Shown: positions 51,040-63,014 of the stretch, piece after piece | Layout: every line of letters begins with the position of its first letter | Position numbering within the stretch: the first letter of the stretch is position 1 | Assembly: GCA_030220185.1 (NCBI GenBank) | Contig: JASPKZ010007249.1 | Coordinates: forward strand, 682,001-746,000 | Direction of reading: 5' to 3' | DNA: 64,000 nt | DNA from: Diploptera punctata | Lineage: Eukaryota > Arthropoda > Insecta > Blattodea > Blaberidae | Notes under the pieces: model-generated | What the model was told of the DNA's origin: nothing | The model's input: only the letters and a program-made list of their open reading frames with translations | Database searches by the model: none | Made by a program: the position numbers and the translations under genes

Positions 51040-51550
51040 CGTAATTAACTGGGGATCGAAATTGACGCAAAATGTACCCAAGATAATGACATAAAATATA
51101 GAATTCAAAAAGGCAGATCAGTAATAACAATTTTAAACGGCGTTTTGTGGGATAAGAACATATACATGGATACCAAATTAGAAATTTATAAATCCATAAT
51201 TCGAAGCACGCTAACATACGGTGCAGAAACTTGGTAGTTAAATAAAAATTTGAGTTTAAAGCTTACATCTACTGAAATGGATTGTTCTAGACGCTCAACT
51301 AGACATTCTAAATTGGAAAAAAATCAGAAATACAATCATCAGACAACAAATGGAAGTCCAGAATTCAATATTAGATTTTGTGAGATACAGACGCTAGAAT
51401 GGTGTGGTCATGCACGTAGGATGCCTAAGAAAAGATTACCCTGACAAACTTTAGAATGGATTCCATCTGGGGAAATTAGAGAGGTCTACCTAGATTTAAA
51501 TGGGTGGATGATGTAAGAAGAGGTAGGTCTGGAACAATTGGAATGTGAAG
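51040..51550 (+). mobile_element. L3-type LINE relic
   Basis: Translation with frame changes gives YRIQKGRSVITILNGVLWDK, LEIYKSIIRSTLTYGAETW, STEMDCSRRSTRHSKLEK and LEWCGHARRMPKKRLP. It matches the order in the L3 copies at 33500 and 58620. Multiple stops. Confidence 0.7.
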
Positions 51551-51689
51551 TTAGAGAAGAATGTAAACCTGTTTATAAATAAACAACTAAATAATAAAAA
51601 TAGTAATACTTCAAATAGTTAGTACTTTTTTCTTTAAGAATGGACAGACAGAATAAAAATAGAAAGCATTTTAACAATTAAAAAATTTA

Positions 51690-51775
51690 ATCTAATCGGG
51701 AATCGAACCTGTGACCATTTGCATACGAATGAAGCCATTAAGCACCGAGCTAAGCGTACGCTCGCTAATTAGGCT
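51690..51775 (-). mobile_element. tRNA-like sequence
   Basis: The minus strand reads CTTAGCTCGGTGCTTAATGG (box A) and ACAGGTTCGATTCCCG (box B) with a 73-nt tRNA-like span. The acceptor stem does not pair convincingly, so it is a tRNA relic or SINE head. Confidence 0.4.
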
Positions 51776-51914
51776 TGAAGTAGTGCCCTTCAAAGGAAAA
51801 AGGGAAACGTATTGTAGTTATACTGTGCAATTAATTTACTCGTGTGAATCGCGCGTTGGAACATAAAATATTCGAGATCAAGAGTCGGCACATTCTTTTT
51901 TGTCGCTAAGTGTA

Positions 51915-53023
51915 CAATGCAGAGAGCTGAGATTGCCGCGGAACAGGAGTCCTTTATAACATTCACAGACACTTGAAAATGTCTAGGGGATCAAGCATTT
52001 GATATGAGTACTATCAATAATTGGGTTAACAGAACGTCAGCTGGAGAACGAAGCAAAGCAAGAATGTCAGATCTCCCGCACTCGGGAAGGCCACGCGATA
52101 CTGTGACACTGGAGCGCACTGGAGATAGTTCAACGCGCTGATAGGCTTATTCGAGACGACAGGCGAGTAACAACCAAACAACTTGCTGCTCAACTAGGCA
52201 TCTCTGTCGATAGTGCCAACACAATTATCCACCGATTAGGCTATTCGATTGTTTGTGCCAGTGGGTATCTAAGAGCTTAATCAACGACCATAAAGAACAA
52301 AGAAGGACCATTTGTGCAGAGTTGCTTGGAAATCACGAAGCTGACGCAGATTTTTTTATCCAATATTATCACACCGTGAGACATAGATTCATCATTTCGA
52401 AATTGAGACCAAACGAAAATTCATGGAGTGGCTTCACAAAAATTCCTCTGGGGGGGGGGGAGTTCAAATCAGGACCCTTAGCCAGTAAAATTATGACCAC
52501 ATTCTTTGGGATTCTGAAGTTATTCTGATTGACACACTGCCAGCTGGCCAAACGACAAACACAGATATTTACGTCAAGACTCTGAAGAAGTTGAAGAGAC
52601 GATTTAGGTGTTGTTCGTCCGCATAAAAACGTTAACCAAATTCTCCTTCAACATGATAACCCGAAGCCACCATAAAGAGATCACAAGCATGGGTGGACTA
52701 ACCTTCCTCATCCGCCTTACAGCTCGGATCTTGCTCCTTCTGACTATCATTTGTTTGGGCCCCTGAAGGAAGCTATATGATAAATATGAGCAAGTTATAG
52801 GAGACGGTAGGACGTGGCTGAGAGCGAGACCAGCTGAATGTTACCGAACTGACATACACGCTCTGATATCTAAATGGCGTAAGGCCATATATTTGAATTG
52901 AGACTATGTGGAATAAAGGTACCTATAACCAGTTAATTGAGGAATAATAAGCATTATTGAGTTGTAATAAAAGAAACCTTCAGTAAAAAAAATCCATTAC
53001 TTATTTAACGACCTAGTAAATAG
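51915..53023 (+). mobile_element. mariner element, decayed transposase
   Basis: The plus strand starts MQRAEIAAEQESFI (51917). By frame-joining it then gives INNWVNRTSAGERS, SGRPRDTVT, RVTTKQLAAQLGISVDSANT, DHKEQRRTICAELL, an HTVRHRFIISK-type remnant of the first-Asp region, then LLQHDNPKP (second Asp), HPPYSSDLAPSDYHLFGPLK (third Asp) and a C-terminal YR.DI..L..W. This is the D,D34D layout of mariner. The right end CCATTACTTATTTAACGACC is a plausible terminal repeat. Frameshifts and stops are numerous. A G-run at 52451-52460 is an added lesion. Confidence 0.8.
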
Positions 53024-53264
53024 GCATATTTATAAAAATAATTAACGACCAGTCCGATTAGTTTAAACTAATTGTTAAAGTTATGATTAAAAATGCCAAC
53101 TTATGAAATTTTGTTACAAAATTATACAAATTTATTTTTGCTATCATTAAATTTGCACTTTTTGATAACAAGAAGCAACTAATTGCTACATTATTTAGGT
53201 ACAATATTCTCTGAATTTAACAAAAAATAAATAAATGTAAATATGCCTGATTAAATAAAGAATT
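53024..53264. other. No gene recognised
   Basis: AT-rich spacer. Confidence 0.35.
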
Positions 53265-53508
53265 AACAGGCCTACCAGCCAGTTGCTGATCTCTTATCCA
53301 CATATGTGGCAATCACAGAGGTGGACGATCACACAGCTAGTAAAGGAATAATAAATAGACATGTTTCGTCCCAGCCGTTATAAGTAGTTTTTTCGACATA
53401 GAGTTACTACTTACTGCCAAATTCCTCTTACATGTTAGTGGGCAATGGCTCCATATACTGGACAAAATTCAATCAGAAAATTCCTCCCCAATGAATCTCG
53501 TAATTAAA
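53265..53508 (-). mobile_element. SINE S-F, diverged, head lost
   Basis: GGCCTACCAGCCAGTTGCTG through TCCACATATGTGGCAATCAC to TTCAATCAGAAAATTCCTCC follows the family body in reverse complement. Confidence 0.75.
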
Positions 53509-53801
53509 ACTTGTTCCATAATACTGCATAAAGGTATGATAATATTATGTTAATTTAAGTTGAAGTGTGAAGAGTGTTGCATTTTATATATTGTGAACTT
53601 TAGTTGAAGCTTTATTATTTTCGTGGTGTTTGTCATACGAGCGTATTACAATAAGAGATCTTCATGGACTAGAGAAAGGAGGAGATAATTATTTTACATG
53701 TAGATATTTATACAGTAGTTATATATTGTTATTCAATAGTTGAAAGGAGATAGGCACGAACGGCTAAACAGGCCCGTGCACACTAATATAATAGTTATCT
53801 G

Positions 53802-53806
<5 letters not shown>

Positions 53807-53864
<58 letters not shown>

Positions 53865-53866
53865 CA
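53807..53866. repeat. (CA)n(TA)n microsatellite
   Basis: About 20 CA units followed by about 10 TA units. Confidence 0.95.
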
Positions 53867-54479
53867 TTTTTTCGAAATGTCGATAAATTCCAATACTACT
53901 ACATAATATCCATCAAAATTTTATTTTAGAAGCACTGGTGCAATAATCATTTTGTTGAACGTACGTGGACTATCTCTCTCTTATTACGTGAAACCTGACT
54001 TTTATTAAATACAAACCTAGCTTGTCTCGTGCAAGCTTCTAATATGCAGAGTCTGCAGCTGGGCCCATGTTTTACAGACAATTTCATATTTCTTTAAGCA
54101 TAGCACTCGTAGGATAATATTATAAACATCAATGCTTTTATATTATAGCTAATCTATCTTACTTTAATATGAACGACTGATCATGACAGGACTGGGAACG
54201 TGCTCTACAGTACTGAAATATCAGGTTCAAGTTTACTACAAGACAGCCAAACAATTCGTAATAATCATACATCAAGATGTTAACTAAAAAACAAGTTTAA
54301 TTGATATTGAATGAAAAAAACAAACAATATAATTAGCTGTCGAACTTGAATATAAAACATAATAAATAGAAAATAACAATGAACAGTCGTTAATTGAACA
54401 AAGTATACAACATAATAATTTCTTAAATTATTTTCACTATCGTACTTAAAGTCTTCATCCATTCAAACAAAATACGTTT
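53867..54479. other. No gene recognised
   Basis: AT-rich sequence without recognisable structure. Confidence 0.35.
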
Positions 54480-54880
54480 TCTTGAACAGTTTCTTGACGA
54501 AAAGAAAACGGAACATTCCTCAGCCAGGGAACTTCCCTCGATCCCCGGCGACCTTCCAGGAACCTAAGTTTAACTCCGACTGTTAACGATACAAGTCTCC
54601 GCGTCTCGGACGTAAACATCGGCCACACCAAACCGCGCCGATGACGTAAGGAGGTGGAATAGGAGGGGTTGAGATGAGAAGGAAAAAGCACAGAACACAG
54701 TCTTTGACAACCATAGAGGATAACAAAGTACGTCACAGTACGTCAACGGCAGTAAATTTTCGACATCACGGCACATTGTTTCTTTCTCCTTCTCTTCCTC
54801 AATTCGTGCCCGTCTCAGGGCCGGATCGAGGAATGAGATGCGATGGTGCCCTTTATATTTGAGGTATGTGAATAAAAAGA
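54480..54880. promoter_or_regulatory. Candidate regulatory region with CRE-like sites
   Basis: It is a non-repeat patch clearly richer in G, C and CpG than its surroundings. It holds TGACGTAA at 54642-54649 and the two reverse-oriented CRE-like sites TACGTCAC (54729) and TACGTCAA (54739). CCTTTATATTTGAGG near 54852 could be a TATA-type box. Open frames on both strands over this patch (60-113 codons) show no domain. The regulatory reading is inferred from composition and motifs only. Confidence 0.3.
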
Positions 54881-55029
54881 TGCCGGACGACCACGCCTGA
54901 CGCATAATCACAAGGGCAGATAAAATGAAATTAATGAGATGAGTGTAGAAAAATAGTGAAATTAAATTTGTGGCATGGGAATACTGGAGAAATTAAAAGA
55001 AAAATCTGCTTAGACTCCTTTCCGTTCAC

Positions 55030-55130
55030 CACAAAACCAACATGAAGTAACCAAGACGTGAACTCAAGACCCCAAGAGTGAAAGGCGAGCGTCTAACCGC
55101 TTGCGCCATTCCATCCTCCTTTTACTTTAT
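55030..55130 (-). mobile_element. tRNA-like SINE head
   Basis: On the minus strand GGCGCAAGCGGTTAGACGC (box A) and CTTGAGTTCACGTCTTGG (box B-like) are spaced as in a tRNA. It is followed by worn sequence. Confidence 0.45.
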
Positions 55131-55314
55131 TTTCTGTCCGTTATATCAACAGGTTAAAGTTACAGTTGTGTAAGTCATTTTCTTCAGCAGTAAAGTAGGC
55201 CTACAAATTCAATAACCCATTTCAAGCCTCTAAGTTAAATTTGGATTCAGGTGACACCTATAAAATTATAACATTACAGTACAGCATTTTTGTTCCCGAA
55301 TTTATTACATATTA

Positions 55315-56062
55315 CTCTATTGAGTAACACTAAAAAATTGGGACTGGAAGTAAACATCAATAAAACTAAATATATGTTCACACATAGAAATTCTATAATG
55401 GAAATATACAGCTTATGACAAATGAGGGAAAATTTGAAGAAGTGGCTAAATTCTACTATATTGGAGCAACAATTACAAATAAGAATGAGATGCACAAATA
55501 AATTAAACATAGGCTCAATTCCGGAAATGCATGCTATTATGGAATACAGGGACTCTTGTCATCCCAACTCCTTTAAAAAACGTTAAACTTGAAAATATAT
55601 AAAACTTACATTCTACTAGTTATATTATATGGATGCGAAACATGGACTTTTATTTTAAGGAAGGAAAGGAGATTACGAGTATGTGAGAATAAAGTTCTTA
55701 GGAAAATTTTTGGACCAAAGAAAGATGAACAAACAAGTGAATGTAGAAGACTACATAAAAGTGAGCTACGTGGTCTTTGTAGGAAGGCAGATATAATAAG
55801 AATAGTTAAGTCCTATAGACTACAATTTGTAGGAAAAGTGGCACGAATGGGGAATGAAAGACGTGCATGAAAGTTTCTTGTAGGAAAACCAGAGGGAAAC
55901 GCCCAGTTGGTAGACCAAGAATGAGGTGGGAGAATAACATTATCCATGATTTCAGGGAAGTAGGTTAATTAGGGGATGATTGGAAAACATTAACTCAGGA
56001 TAGTGATGTATGTTCGCGCGGCCATGAACCTATGGGTTCGATACAGCCAGTGAGTTAGTTAC
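55315..56062 (+). mobile_element. RTE-1 LINE, 5'-truncated and decayed
   Basis: It starts just after the YADD box equivalent (TATTGAGTAACACTAAAAAA) and runs to the family 3' end (GGGTTCGATACAGCCAGTGA and GTTAGTTAC). A 93-codon frame at 55589-55870 keeps ILYGCETWTFILRKERRLRV and LRKIFGPKKDEQ. It ends early at an ATGA lesion in GNERRA*. Confidence 0.88.
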
Positions 56063-56177
56063 TTAGTTTATCTCTTGGCTCATGTTAATCTCTGTAAAAC
56101 AAATAAATGTAACCTACACCACTGTAACTTCAGCGCATCCATAAGAAAAGAACAGAGAGAAGTGTGCGGGAGTTATC

Positions 56178-56180
<3 letters not shown>

Positions 56181-56246
<66 letters not shown>
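56181..56246. repeat. (AT)n microsatellite
   Basis: About 32 AT units. Confidence 0.95.
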
Positions 56247-56247
<1 letters not shown>

Positions 56248-56968
56248 ACTTATTTTTTTAATGATCTGGCTTGTTATTTTTCCGCAGAATGCATGTAGTT
56301 GTTTATTATTCACAATAATATATTACTGTTAGAAAAATTATTGGAAACCTAATGCTCAGTCTTTTGTAATACACTCCGAAAGTCTTTTGAATCCATATTT
56401 TCTATCGAGCACTTCACATTGCAGTAGAATTCTGGTGATATATTATTGTATGAATTATTCCGCATGGTAATGTTCATTTGAGGCTATTACTCGACCATGT
56501 TAACTTTCAATGCGGAAAAACTGCGAACTAAAAGAATGTGGTAAGGGTGAGTAGGGGTTGGAGGTAGTAGACCCTTGTCTTAGGTTGCAGTGACAGTGTT
56601 TATTTTATTTAGTCGTGTATAGTCAGTTGTTAGTGACAATGTCAAGTGCGAAAGTTGGACCCTATATCCACAGCATATAAACATTTAAGTCTGACAAACA
56701 GTAGCTGGAAATCAGTGCTGATTTAATTTCTCTGTATGTTATATTATCTGGAAACCCATAGGCGTAGGCCTACAAACTCCGACGATCTTTCATTAACTTC
56801 ATCTCCTATTTCAAGTAGGCCTACAACTATATTTTGCCAGTGATTATACCACTTACCCAGTCATTCGCTTTTACCAACGGTAGAAGGAGACACTTCCCCA
56901 TCTTCACCACTAGGGCCTTTGCTTCCTCTCACTGACTGAAAAGTTAAGGCGGTCGAGCAATATATGAA
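56247..56968. other. No gene recognised
   Basis: Low-copy sequence. A short ATG frame at 56639 (MSSAKVGPYIHSI) is too brief to judge. Confidence 0.35.
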
Positions 56969-56980
56969 GAATGGAGAAGT

Positions 56981-57335
56981 CCCGCACCTTAGCCGAGTGG
57001 TAAGACAAGATGCCATGGTGCAGAGCTACTAGACTCGCGCTGGATCGGATCTCCTTGTCTTGGGGGAATACATTTTCTAATTGAATTTGGGCCAATATGG
57101 GGTCGATTTACCCACCCACCGCGGTGGGACATTTGGTTAGCTGTAATAAATAGCGGCTACAGGTTGAGAAAACCAGCTATAACGGCTGGGGGATGCAACA
57201 CGCTGTCCACATTTCACCCCTACACTGCTGGATGATCGTATACCTCAGTGATTAACACACGTGGATATGAGGCCAGCAGCCGGTTGTTAGACCAAGGACC
57301 TTGTAGGCCTGTCGCGCCATGGAATTTTTTTAGAG
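56981..57335 (+). mobile_element. SINE S-F, full length, 12-bp target duplication
   Basis: GAATGGAGAAGT lies at 56969-56980 and 57336-57347. The head is CCCGCACCTTAGCCGAGTGG and the body ends CTGTCGCGCCATGGAATTTT. Confidence 0.93.
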
Positions 57336-57347
57336 GAATGGAGAAGT

Positions 57348-58600
57348 ACTTTATAAATTTAATCCGATTATTGCAGTATTTAAGAAGACTAATAAATTCC
57401 CATTGCATGTGAAAATTGATCAACACAAGCATTAATAAGTCACTCCCTGGACATAATGAAAGTAGCTAGTAAAAGGATGAAACGTTATGATTAAACATTA
57501 TAACTTAAGTATAGTATAATTTAGTATCGGGTCTGAAAATGTGAAATAAAAAAACTGTAGTCATATCGATGAATCTAAAAAAATTGAACCATGGACTATA
57601 CAACGCCATATTCCACTTTCTACTAATACTTTTTTAGTTTTATTTTATTATTTGTCTTCTCTAATTTGGGGGTTATCTCGGTAATATATGTTCGATTTTT
57701 AAATCTCTTCATTGGGTGGTTTACAATAATTTAAAAAAAGCAAATACATAGAACAAATACACTCAAGGAAGTCGAATTTAATACTAACGATTAATCACAA
57801 TCAATCTTCTTTATTTGGTCACTTTTTGACTTATAAGGTATAATATAAAGTTGCTAGACGTTTCCTGTAAGAACTTTTCATAAATATGTAATACCACTTC
57901 AGAATAAATTGTTTTAATACACTTGGGAAATGTTCATTTAAAAGATAATGAGTCTCCTAAGTCAGGATCTTTACATTTCTTTCATTTATTCATTCTTTTT
58001 TCTTTCTTGGTAGCTCGAAGTTATTAAACCCTTAAATTAAATTGTTAAAACACTAAGTTTAATTCCCTTTTGTGTCTACATAGTAATGGCTGTAACTCGT
58101 ATTAAAAGAGAGGGCAGAAACCTACAATCTTTTCTAGGAAGTAAGTAGAAACTTTAATCGAAGACGAAGATTCATTATTTTCTTAATGTACGAAGAAAAG
58201 TTGTAAAAAAGAAAAAACTAACTTAAACATTTTTAAAAATAAAATGACTATAATATAATTAAAATAAAATTGTGTTAAAGAAATAAACAATACCATTAAG
58301 TTTAACGAACTGTATTTTGTAGGAAAGATGAACTTTTACGTTTCTCATTGAAAATGACTAATAATAATTTGTGGCACTGTAACTCTTGTATATGAAATTC
58401 ATATTTATGAACCCTTTGACGTTACAAGTAGTCTCAGAAGAAACAAAAGCCAGTCGCCAATTCAAACTATCTTCATTTAATAAGAGGATATTCAGACAAC
58501 TATAGACTTTAAGCCAAACCAGAAACAGTGCTCATAGTGCCCATAGGCTATATTTAGAGATAAAGTGTTTTCACACTATTTATTATTTTTTTATCTCATA
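57348..58600. other. No gene or repeat recognised
   Basis: AT-rich, apparently low-copy. Confidence 0.35.
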
Positions 58601-58604
58601 ATGT

Positions 58605-59150
58605 ATACTTACTTAATACAGGATTTCCACTTTACAGCAGTTTGCCCTTGATTCCTGCTTTCCAGAGACTCCTATCTTCCCATTGACCATCTTCCATACC
58701 CCTCTTCATCAAGGCATCATATATTCCCTCATACCATGCTCTTCTACTTCCCCCCTCTTCCTTCTGCCTGGTACCATCCAATCCAACACCTGTTTAGGCC
58801 ACTGGTCTTCCGACATCCGTTGTACATGTCCATACCACTGTAGAGCTCTCTTTGTTATCCTATCGATAACAGTTTCTTGTGCATCCATTTCCTGTTTGAT
58901 ATATGTATTTCGAATGTGTTGTAGCCTGGATATTCTCATACTTCTCCGTAATCCATCCATTTCTGTCGCCAAGATTCTTTTCTGCATCCTTTCATTTATT
59001 GTCCAGCTTTCTGATCCATATGTAAGTATACTTTCTATTATTGTCTGTATAATCTCTTTTTTTGTTTTTCTGGTCAAATTTCTATTCCATAAAAGGCCAT
59101 TCAGGGATCTAATCGCCTTCCTTGCACATAATATATACAAACATAAATTC
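58605..59150 (-). mobile_element. L3 LINE 3' end
   Basis: The minus-strand frame at 58709-59140 reads CARKAIRSLNGLLWNRNLTR, TIIESILTYGSESWTINER, RILATEMDGLRRSMRISRLQ, RALQWYGHVQRM and QWPKQVLDWMVPGRRKRGE. This is the post-RT C-terminus of an RTE-like LINE, open for 143 codons but 5' truncated. Downstream coding to the element end continues in another frame to about 58620. Confidence 0.85.
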
Positions 59151-59300
59151 GATATTATGTTATGAACATTTTAATATAAATGTATTAGCCTACTTTATGC
59201 TGAATGTAATGAAAACATATAATAAATTCGATATTATGTTATGAACATTTTAATATAAATGTATTAGCCTACTTTATGCTGAATGTAATGAAAAAATATA
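59143..59300. repeat. 79-bp tandem duplication
   Basis: ATAAATTCGATATTATGTTA through CTGAATGTAATGAAAA occurs at 59143-59221 and 59222-59300 with one or two differences, so it is recent. Confidence 0.92.
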
Positions 59301-59304
59301 CACA

Positions 59305-59388
59305 ATCACAAGTGGTTTTGTGTATCTCATTCCTATTTGTGATTGTTGTTCCTATGTATTTGAATTCAGCCACTTCTTCAAAATTTTG
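59305..59388 (-). mobile_element. RTE-1 internal scrap
   Basis: ATCTCATTCCTATTTGTGAT through TTGAATTCAGCCACTTCTTC matches the intact copy at about 24253-24318. Both element ends are absent. Confidence 0.8.
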
Positions 59389-61890
59389 TACACTGGAATG
59401 AAACTGTAATAGGCCTATATCATTGAATTGCAATATATATATGAATTATTTACAAATAGGGCATTTTTGTTATGCCGGATGTGCCTATGACAATATATAC
59501 GCTATAACAACCTATCCTCCAATGCGGGTTAACGCAGATTTCTTCGCCTTTTACTAATAATCAAGGCTAGGATTTCTATGTAATTAGATATTTGTTTTTA
59601 CATTTGAAGTTAAAATTCCGTTAGATGTTTACGAATTAGGGTATTTGGGGTGGTTTAAGACACGTTTGTTTTTCCATATTTGTCCAAATTTTAGGGCATA
59701 GTTCATATGTTTACATATTTCAGAAAAAATATATTTACGTAACTGAATGGTTTATTTTAAATCATCTTTCTTACAGGGATTAGGCAATCTTGCCTGTTCA
59801 ACCTTCACACTGTTAGAACCATTTCTTCCATATAAAATATTCCATTTTATAGTTTCAAAGTTTTTCTGATCAGATGACCGCTTTAAATTTATTTTAATAG
59901 TATCTGCATTTCGAAACTGAATTTTTAAATTTACTTAATTTTGAAAACAATGGTGTTTCATACACATTCTTTTCTTTACAGTTGAACCTCGTCAATAACT
60001 TCCTATGAAAATAGAATTTATTATACCTAACCACAAGATATCTGGTCCTAGTACTTAGCAGAGCTACTATAAGACGTATGTAGGATTCAAAGATTTTGCT
60101 TAATATATTCTATTTGGTGTAGTTTATTTATCCAAAAGTTAAAAAAAATCAAAGAACTACGCACAACGCAGCATTGAAGCGGCCACTATGAAATCTGTCA
60201 GTCTCTAGTGATTGACATGGGGACGAAGGCTGAGCCCATTAACCCCTTAAAATTTAGTTTTAGTGTCGCTAGATGACACTGATTCAATTAATATGCGTGA
60301 TAATTTGTATAATCAATGGCACCATGTAGTGAGACTGGCATAATACTTGGCTCTTTGTTAAGTTGTTTATTTTAGCCTGAGTGTGTAGGTTCTTCTATTG
60401 CAGACGTTATTTGTTAACACTTTATTTGTTGTATTTGTTTTATTTTTATTGTTGTTGTTGTTGTTGTGGTGTATGTTAACGTGTCTGTTGACCCTTTGAG
60501 AAGTTCATACCTTCATTTCGATAGTAGGCTACCTGGTAAGAATTTGAAATCTTCAAATAACAACTCCATTTCTCCCATTCCGGCTGGTATAATTTTGAAT
60601 TTGGAAGAGGGAATTTCAAGTTTGGATTGAATTTACTTGTATTTTCAAGGGATCTACTCCGACATTTGTCTTATTACTAAGGGAACCACTGGGACCTTAG
60701 TAGAGTAGTCAGTCCCTGGGCCTGAAGCCAATTGCTCTTTTTTTCAGTATATGGATTGCAGCTGCGACTGACTTTAATGTTTCGGTCCAGCATGTACAGC
60801 TTGAGTCAGGGAAACCGTATAAAACCTGAACTAGAGTGTGACTCTATATAAACTTGCAAGAATGGCCAAAATAAGGGGACTTGTTTGGTCAAAGAATTTG
60901 CAGTGAAGCCGCACTTCGAACTTGTAATTATATTTCATTTGGGGTAAATTAGGGAGGCTATATTTACGTTACTGATTTTTTAAATGTATTATAATTATCC
61001 GTAAACAAGTGAACAATTGTTCAGTTGTTACCTGAAATTATGCAAACTTTGCTCGTTATATATGAAGAAAAAATGAGAAAAGCACTAAATATTAGTTTCT
61101 GATGCAAAAGAAAATTTCTCTAAGTCTTACACTACTATTTTTACATCACTAACATGTCCAGGTAGGTTTTATATAGGTATTTTATTATATAAGGCTTTGG
61201 AACTGATGTAATAAATTAATTGATATATTATTTTTCCTTAATATTTGATACATAAACTGGATATGGAGAGATTTTGAGGTTTGAAACACAGGCGTGTAAC
61301 ATGAAACTCTTTTCCTATTTTTTATGCATTTAAACTTCTTGATACGGTGCAGTAGTAATATATCGTTTATGGATTATAAATTGCTTCATACATGGTGAAG
61401 TCTGCAATGAATTGGCACCATTTGACATTCCCTACAGCATTAAAGATTAATATTATTCATTTAGTCATGTTACAATGGGAACAGTTGGCGATTCGCATTC
61501 CGGGTGACTTATGTCAGATAAGGTGTAGAGGGATGAGAGAGTTGGCGAACAAGTAAAATTAAATATGGCATTCCCTATGTGACGGGCCATCTTTTTCATT
61601 TCGCCCCCTCCACTCTGCGCACGTAATTTCCTGAGTTATCAGACTCCAGCGTGTCAAAAGCGATCATAGCTCGGTGAATGCAGACATCAAGAAGGGAGAG
61701 GCACAGCTAACGAGGCAGCCATGCTGAGTGATTGATGTTTCAACCCTTTCTCTCAACATTTCAGCAGTGGCGGACATTCTTTATCTGTATTACAGGTGCC
61801 CTTATATTTTGTCACATATTTTTATGACACATATTAAGTTATAATTGTGGAGAGATTTTAAACATAAAAGCAACATTTGTATTCGCAATA
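59389..61890. other. Longest stretch without recognised repeats
   Basis: AT-rich sequence with a short (TTG)n run at 60449-60467. The GC-richer 61560-61720 may be regulatory or part of an unknown repeat. No open frame or splice context convinces me. Confidence 0.4.
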
Positions 61891-61898
61891 GGTGTTGT

Positions 61899-62215
61899 TG
61901 GTCTCGCGCCGTAGCCGGGTAGTTTAGAACATGATGTCTTAGTGCAGAGCTTGCGCTGGTACGAGTCCCCATGGGGGAAGAAATGTTCTCATGGAGTTTC
62001 AGCCAGTATGGGATCGGTGCCCACCCAGTATCTTCAGGGATTTGGTTAACTACAATAAGAAGCAGCTCCAGATTGAAAAAAAAAACAGTTATAACGGTTG
62101 ACGGACCCGACATGCTGACTGCATGTCGCCCCTTTACTGGCTAGATAATCGTTCACCTCTGTCGTTAACACAAGTCGATCTGAGGCCAGCAGATGACTGG
62201 TAGCCAGGGAGTTGG
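61899..62215 (+). mobile_element. SINE S-F copy
   Basis: Head GTCTCGCGCCGTAGCCGGGT, a shortened box B region (GGTACGAGTCCCC), and body to CAGCAGATGACTGGTAG. The last ~30 bp of the family are missing. Confidence 0.85.
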
Positions 62216-63014
62216 ATATTGATGAATTGTTTTACAAATAAACAACAAATAAATTGCTGCATACAAGATTTTTGAAAAAAAAAACTTTAACCAAAATTAT
62301 TAGGAAGCTATAATGAAGCAGAGGGAATGATAGGAATACGATATCACAGTGATTTTTTAGTTTCTCAATATTCTAGATGCTGTGTCCTCAGAGTGAGATA
62401 TGCATAATTCTTTGGTAATTACTTTCATTATTACGAGGGTCGCGGCTTTAATCATATCCTATGCTGATGACTTTTTTCAGGATAGGAAAATTCTAAGACG
62501 TGCTTTTCTTCAGACAGTTGATTCCATGTTATAGAGCTGTACGGCAATTAAAGATTTTTCCCATATGCAGAAATGTACATAGAATATCACTCATAGCTAA
62601 AGCTAGGATTTTGATGTAATAGTAACATGCAAAATATGTATATTTATGTAATGATATTTGATGAAGTATGTAATAGCACATAAAATTCTTTGAAATTAAT
62701 TTTTAAAAACATTAAAATTTAATTTTTATGTAAATATGGACTAAATATTATGTTACTTGATCCCTGATTTTATTAACAAAAAGTAAAGTGTGGGACAATT
62801 ACTAAATTAACATAGGCTGTTGATACAATAAATAACATTTATTAAATTTAATTATTTTTTTTGAAAACGCAAATATTTAATTAGGGCTAAATAAAAAAAA
62901 TCACGTTACAAAATGTATTTTCAATAGTTATAATATAATTATACAATGCTTTCATAGTCACTGTTTAACCAATCTTTAGCTCCTACAGCGAATACAGAAA
63001 CTATCTACTTATTT
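62216..63014. other. No gene recognised
   Basis: AT-rich sequence that borders the hAT fragment. It may include its undetected left terminal region. Confidence 0.35.

Noticed and set aside
56639..56680. Short ATG frame (MSSAKVGPYIHSI) as an exon
   Set aside because: It ends after 13 codons with no donor site, so there is too little to support it.
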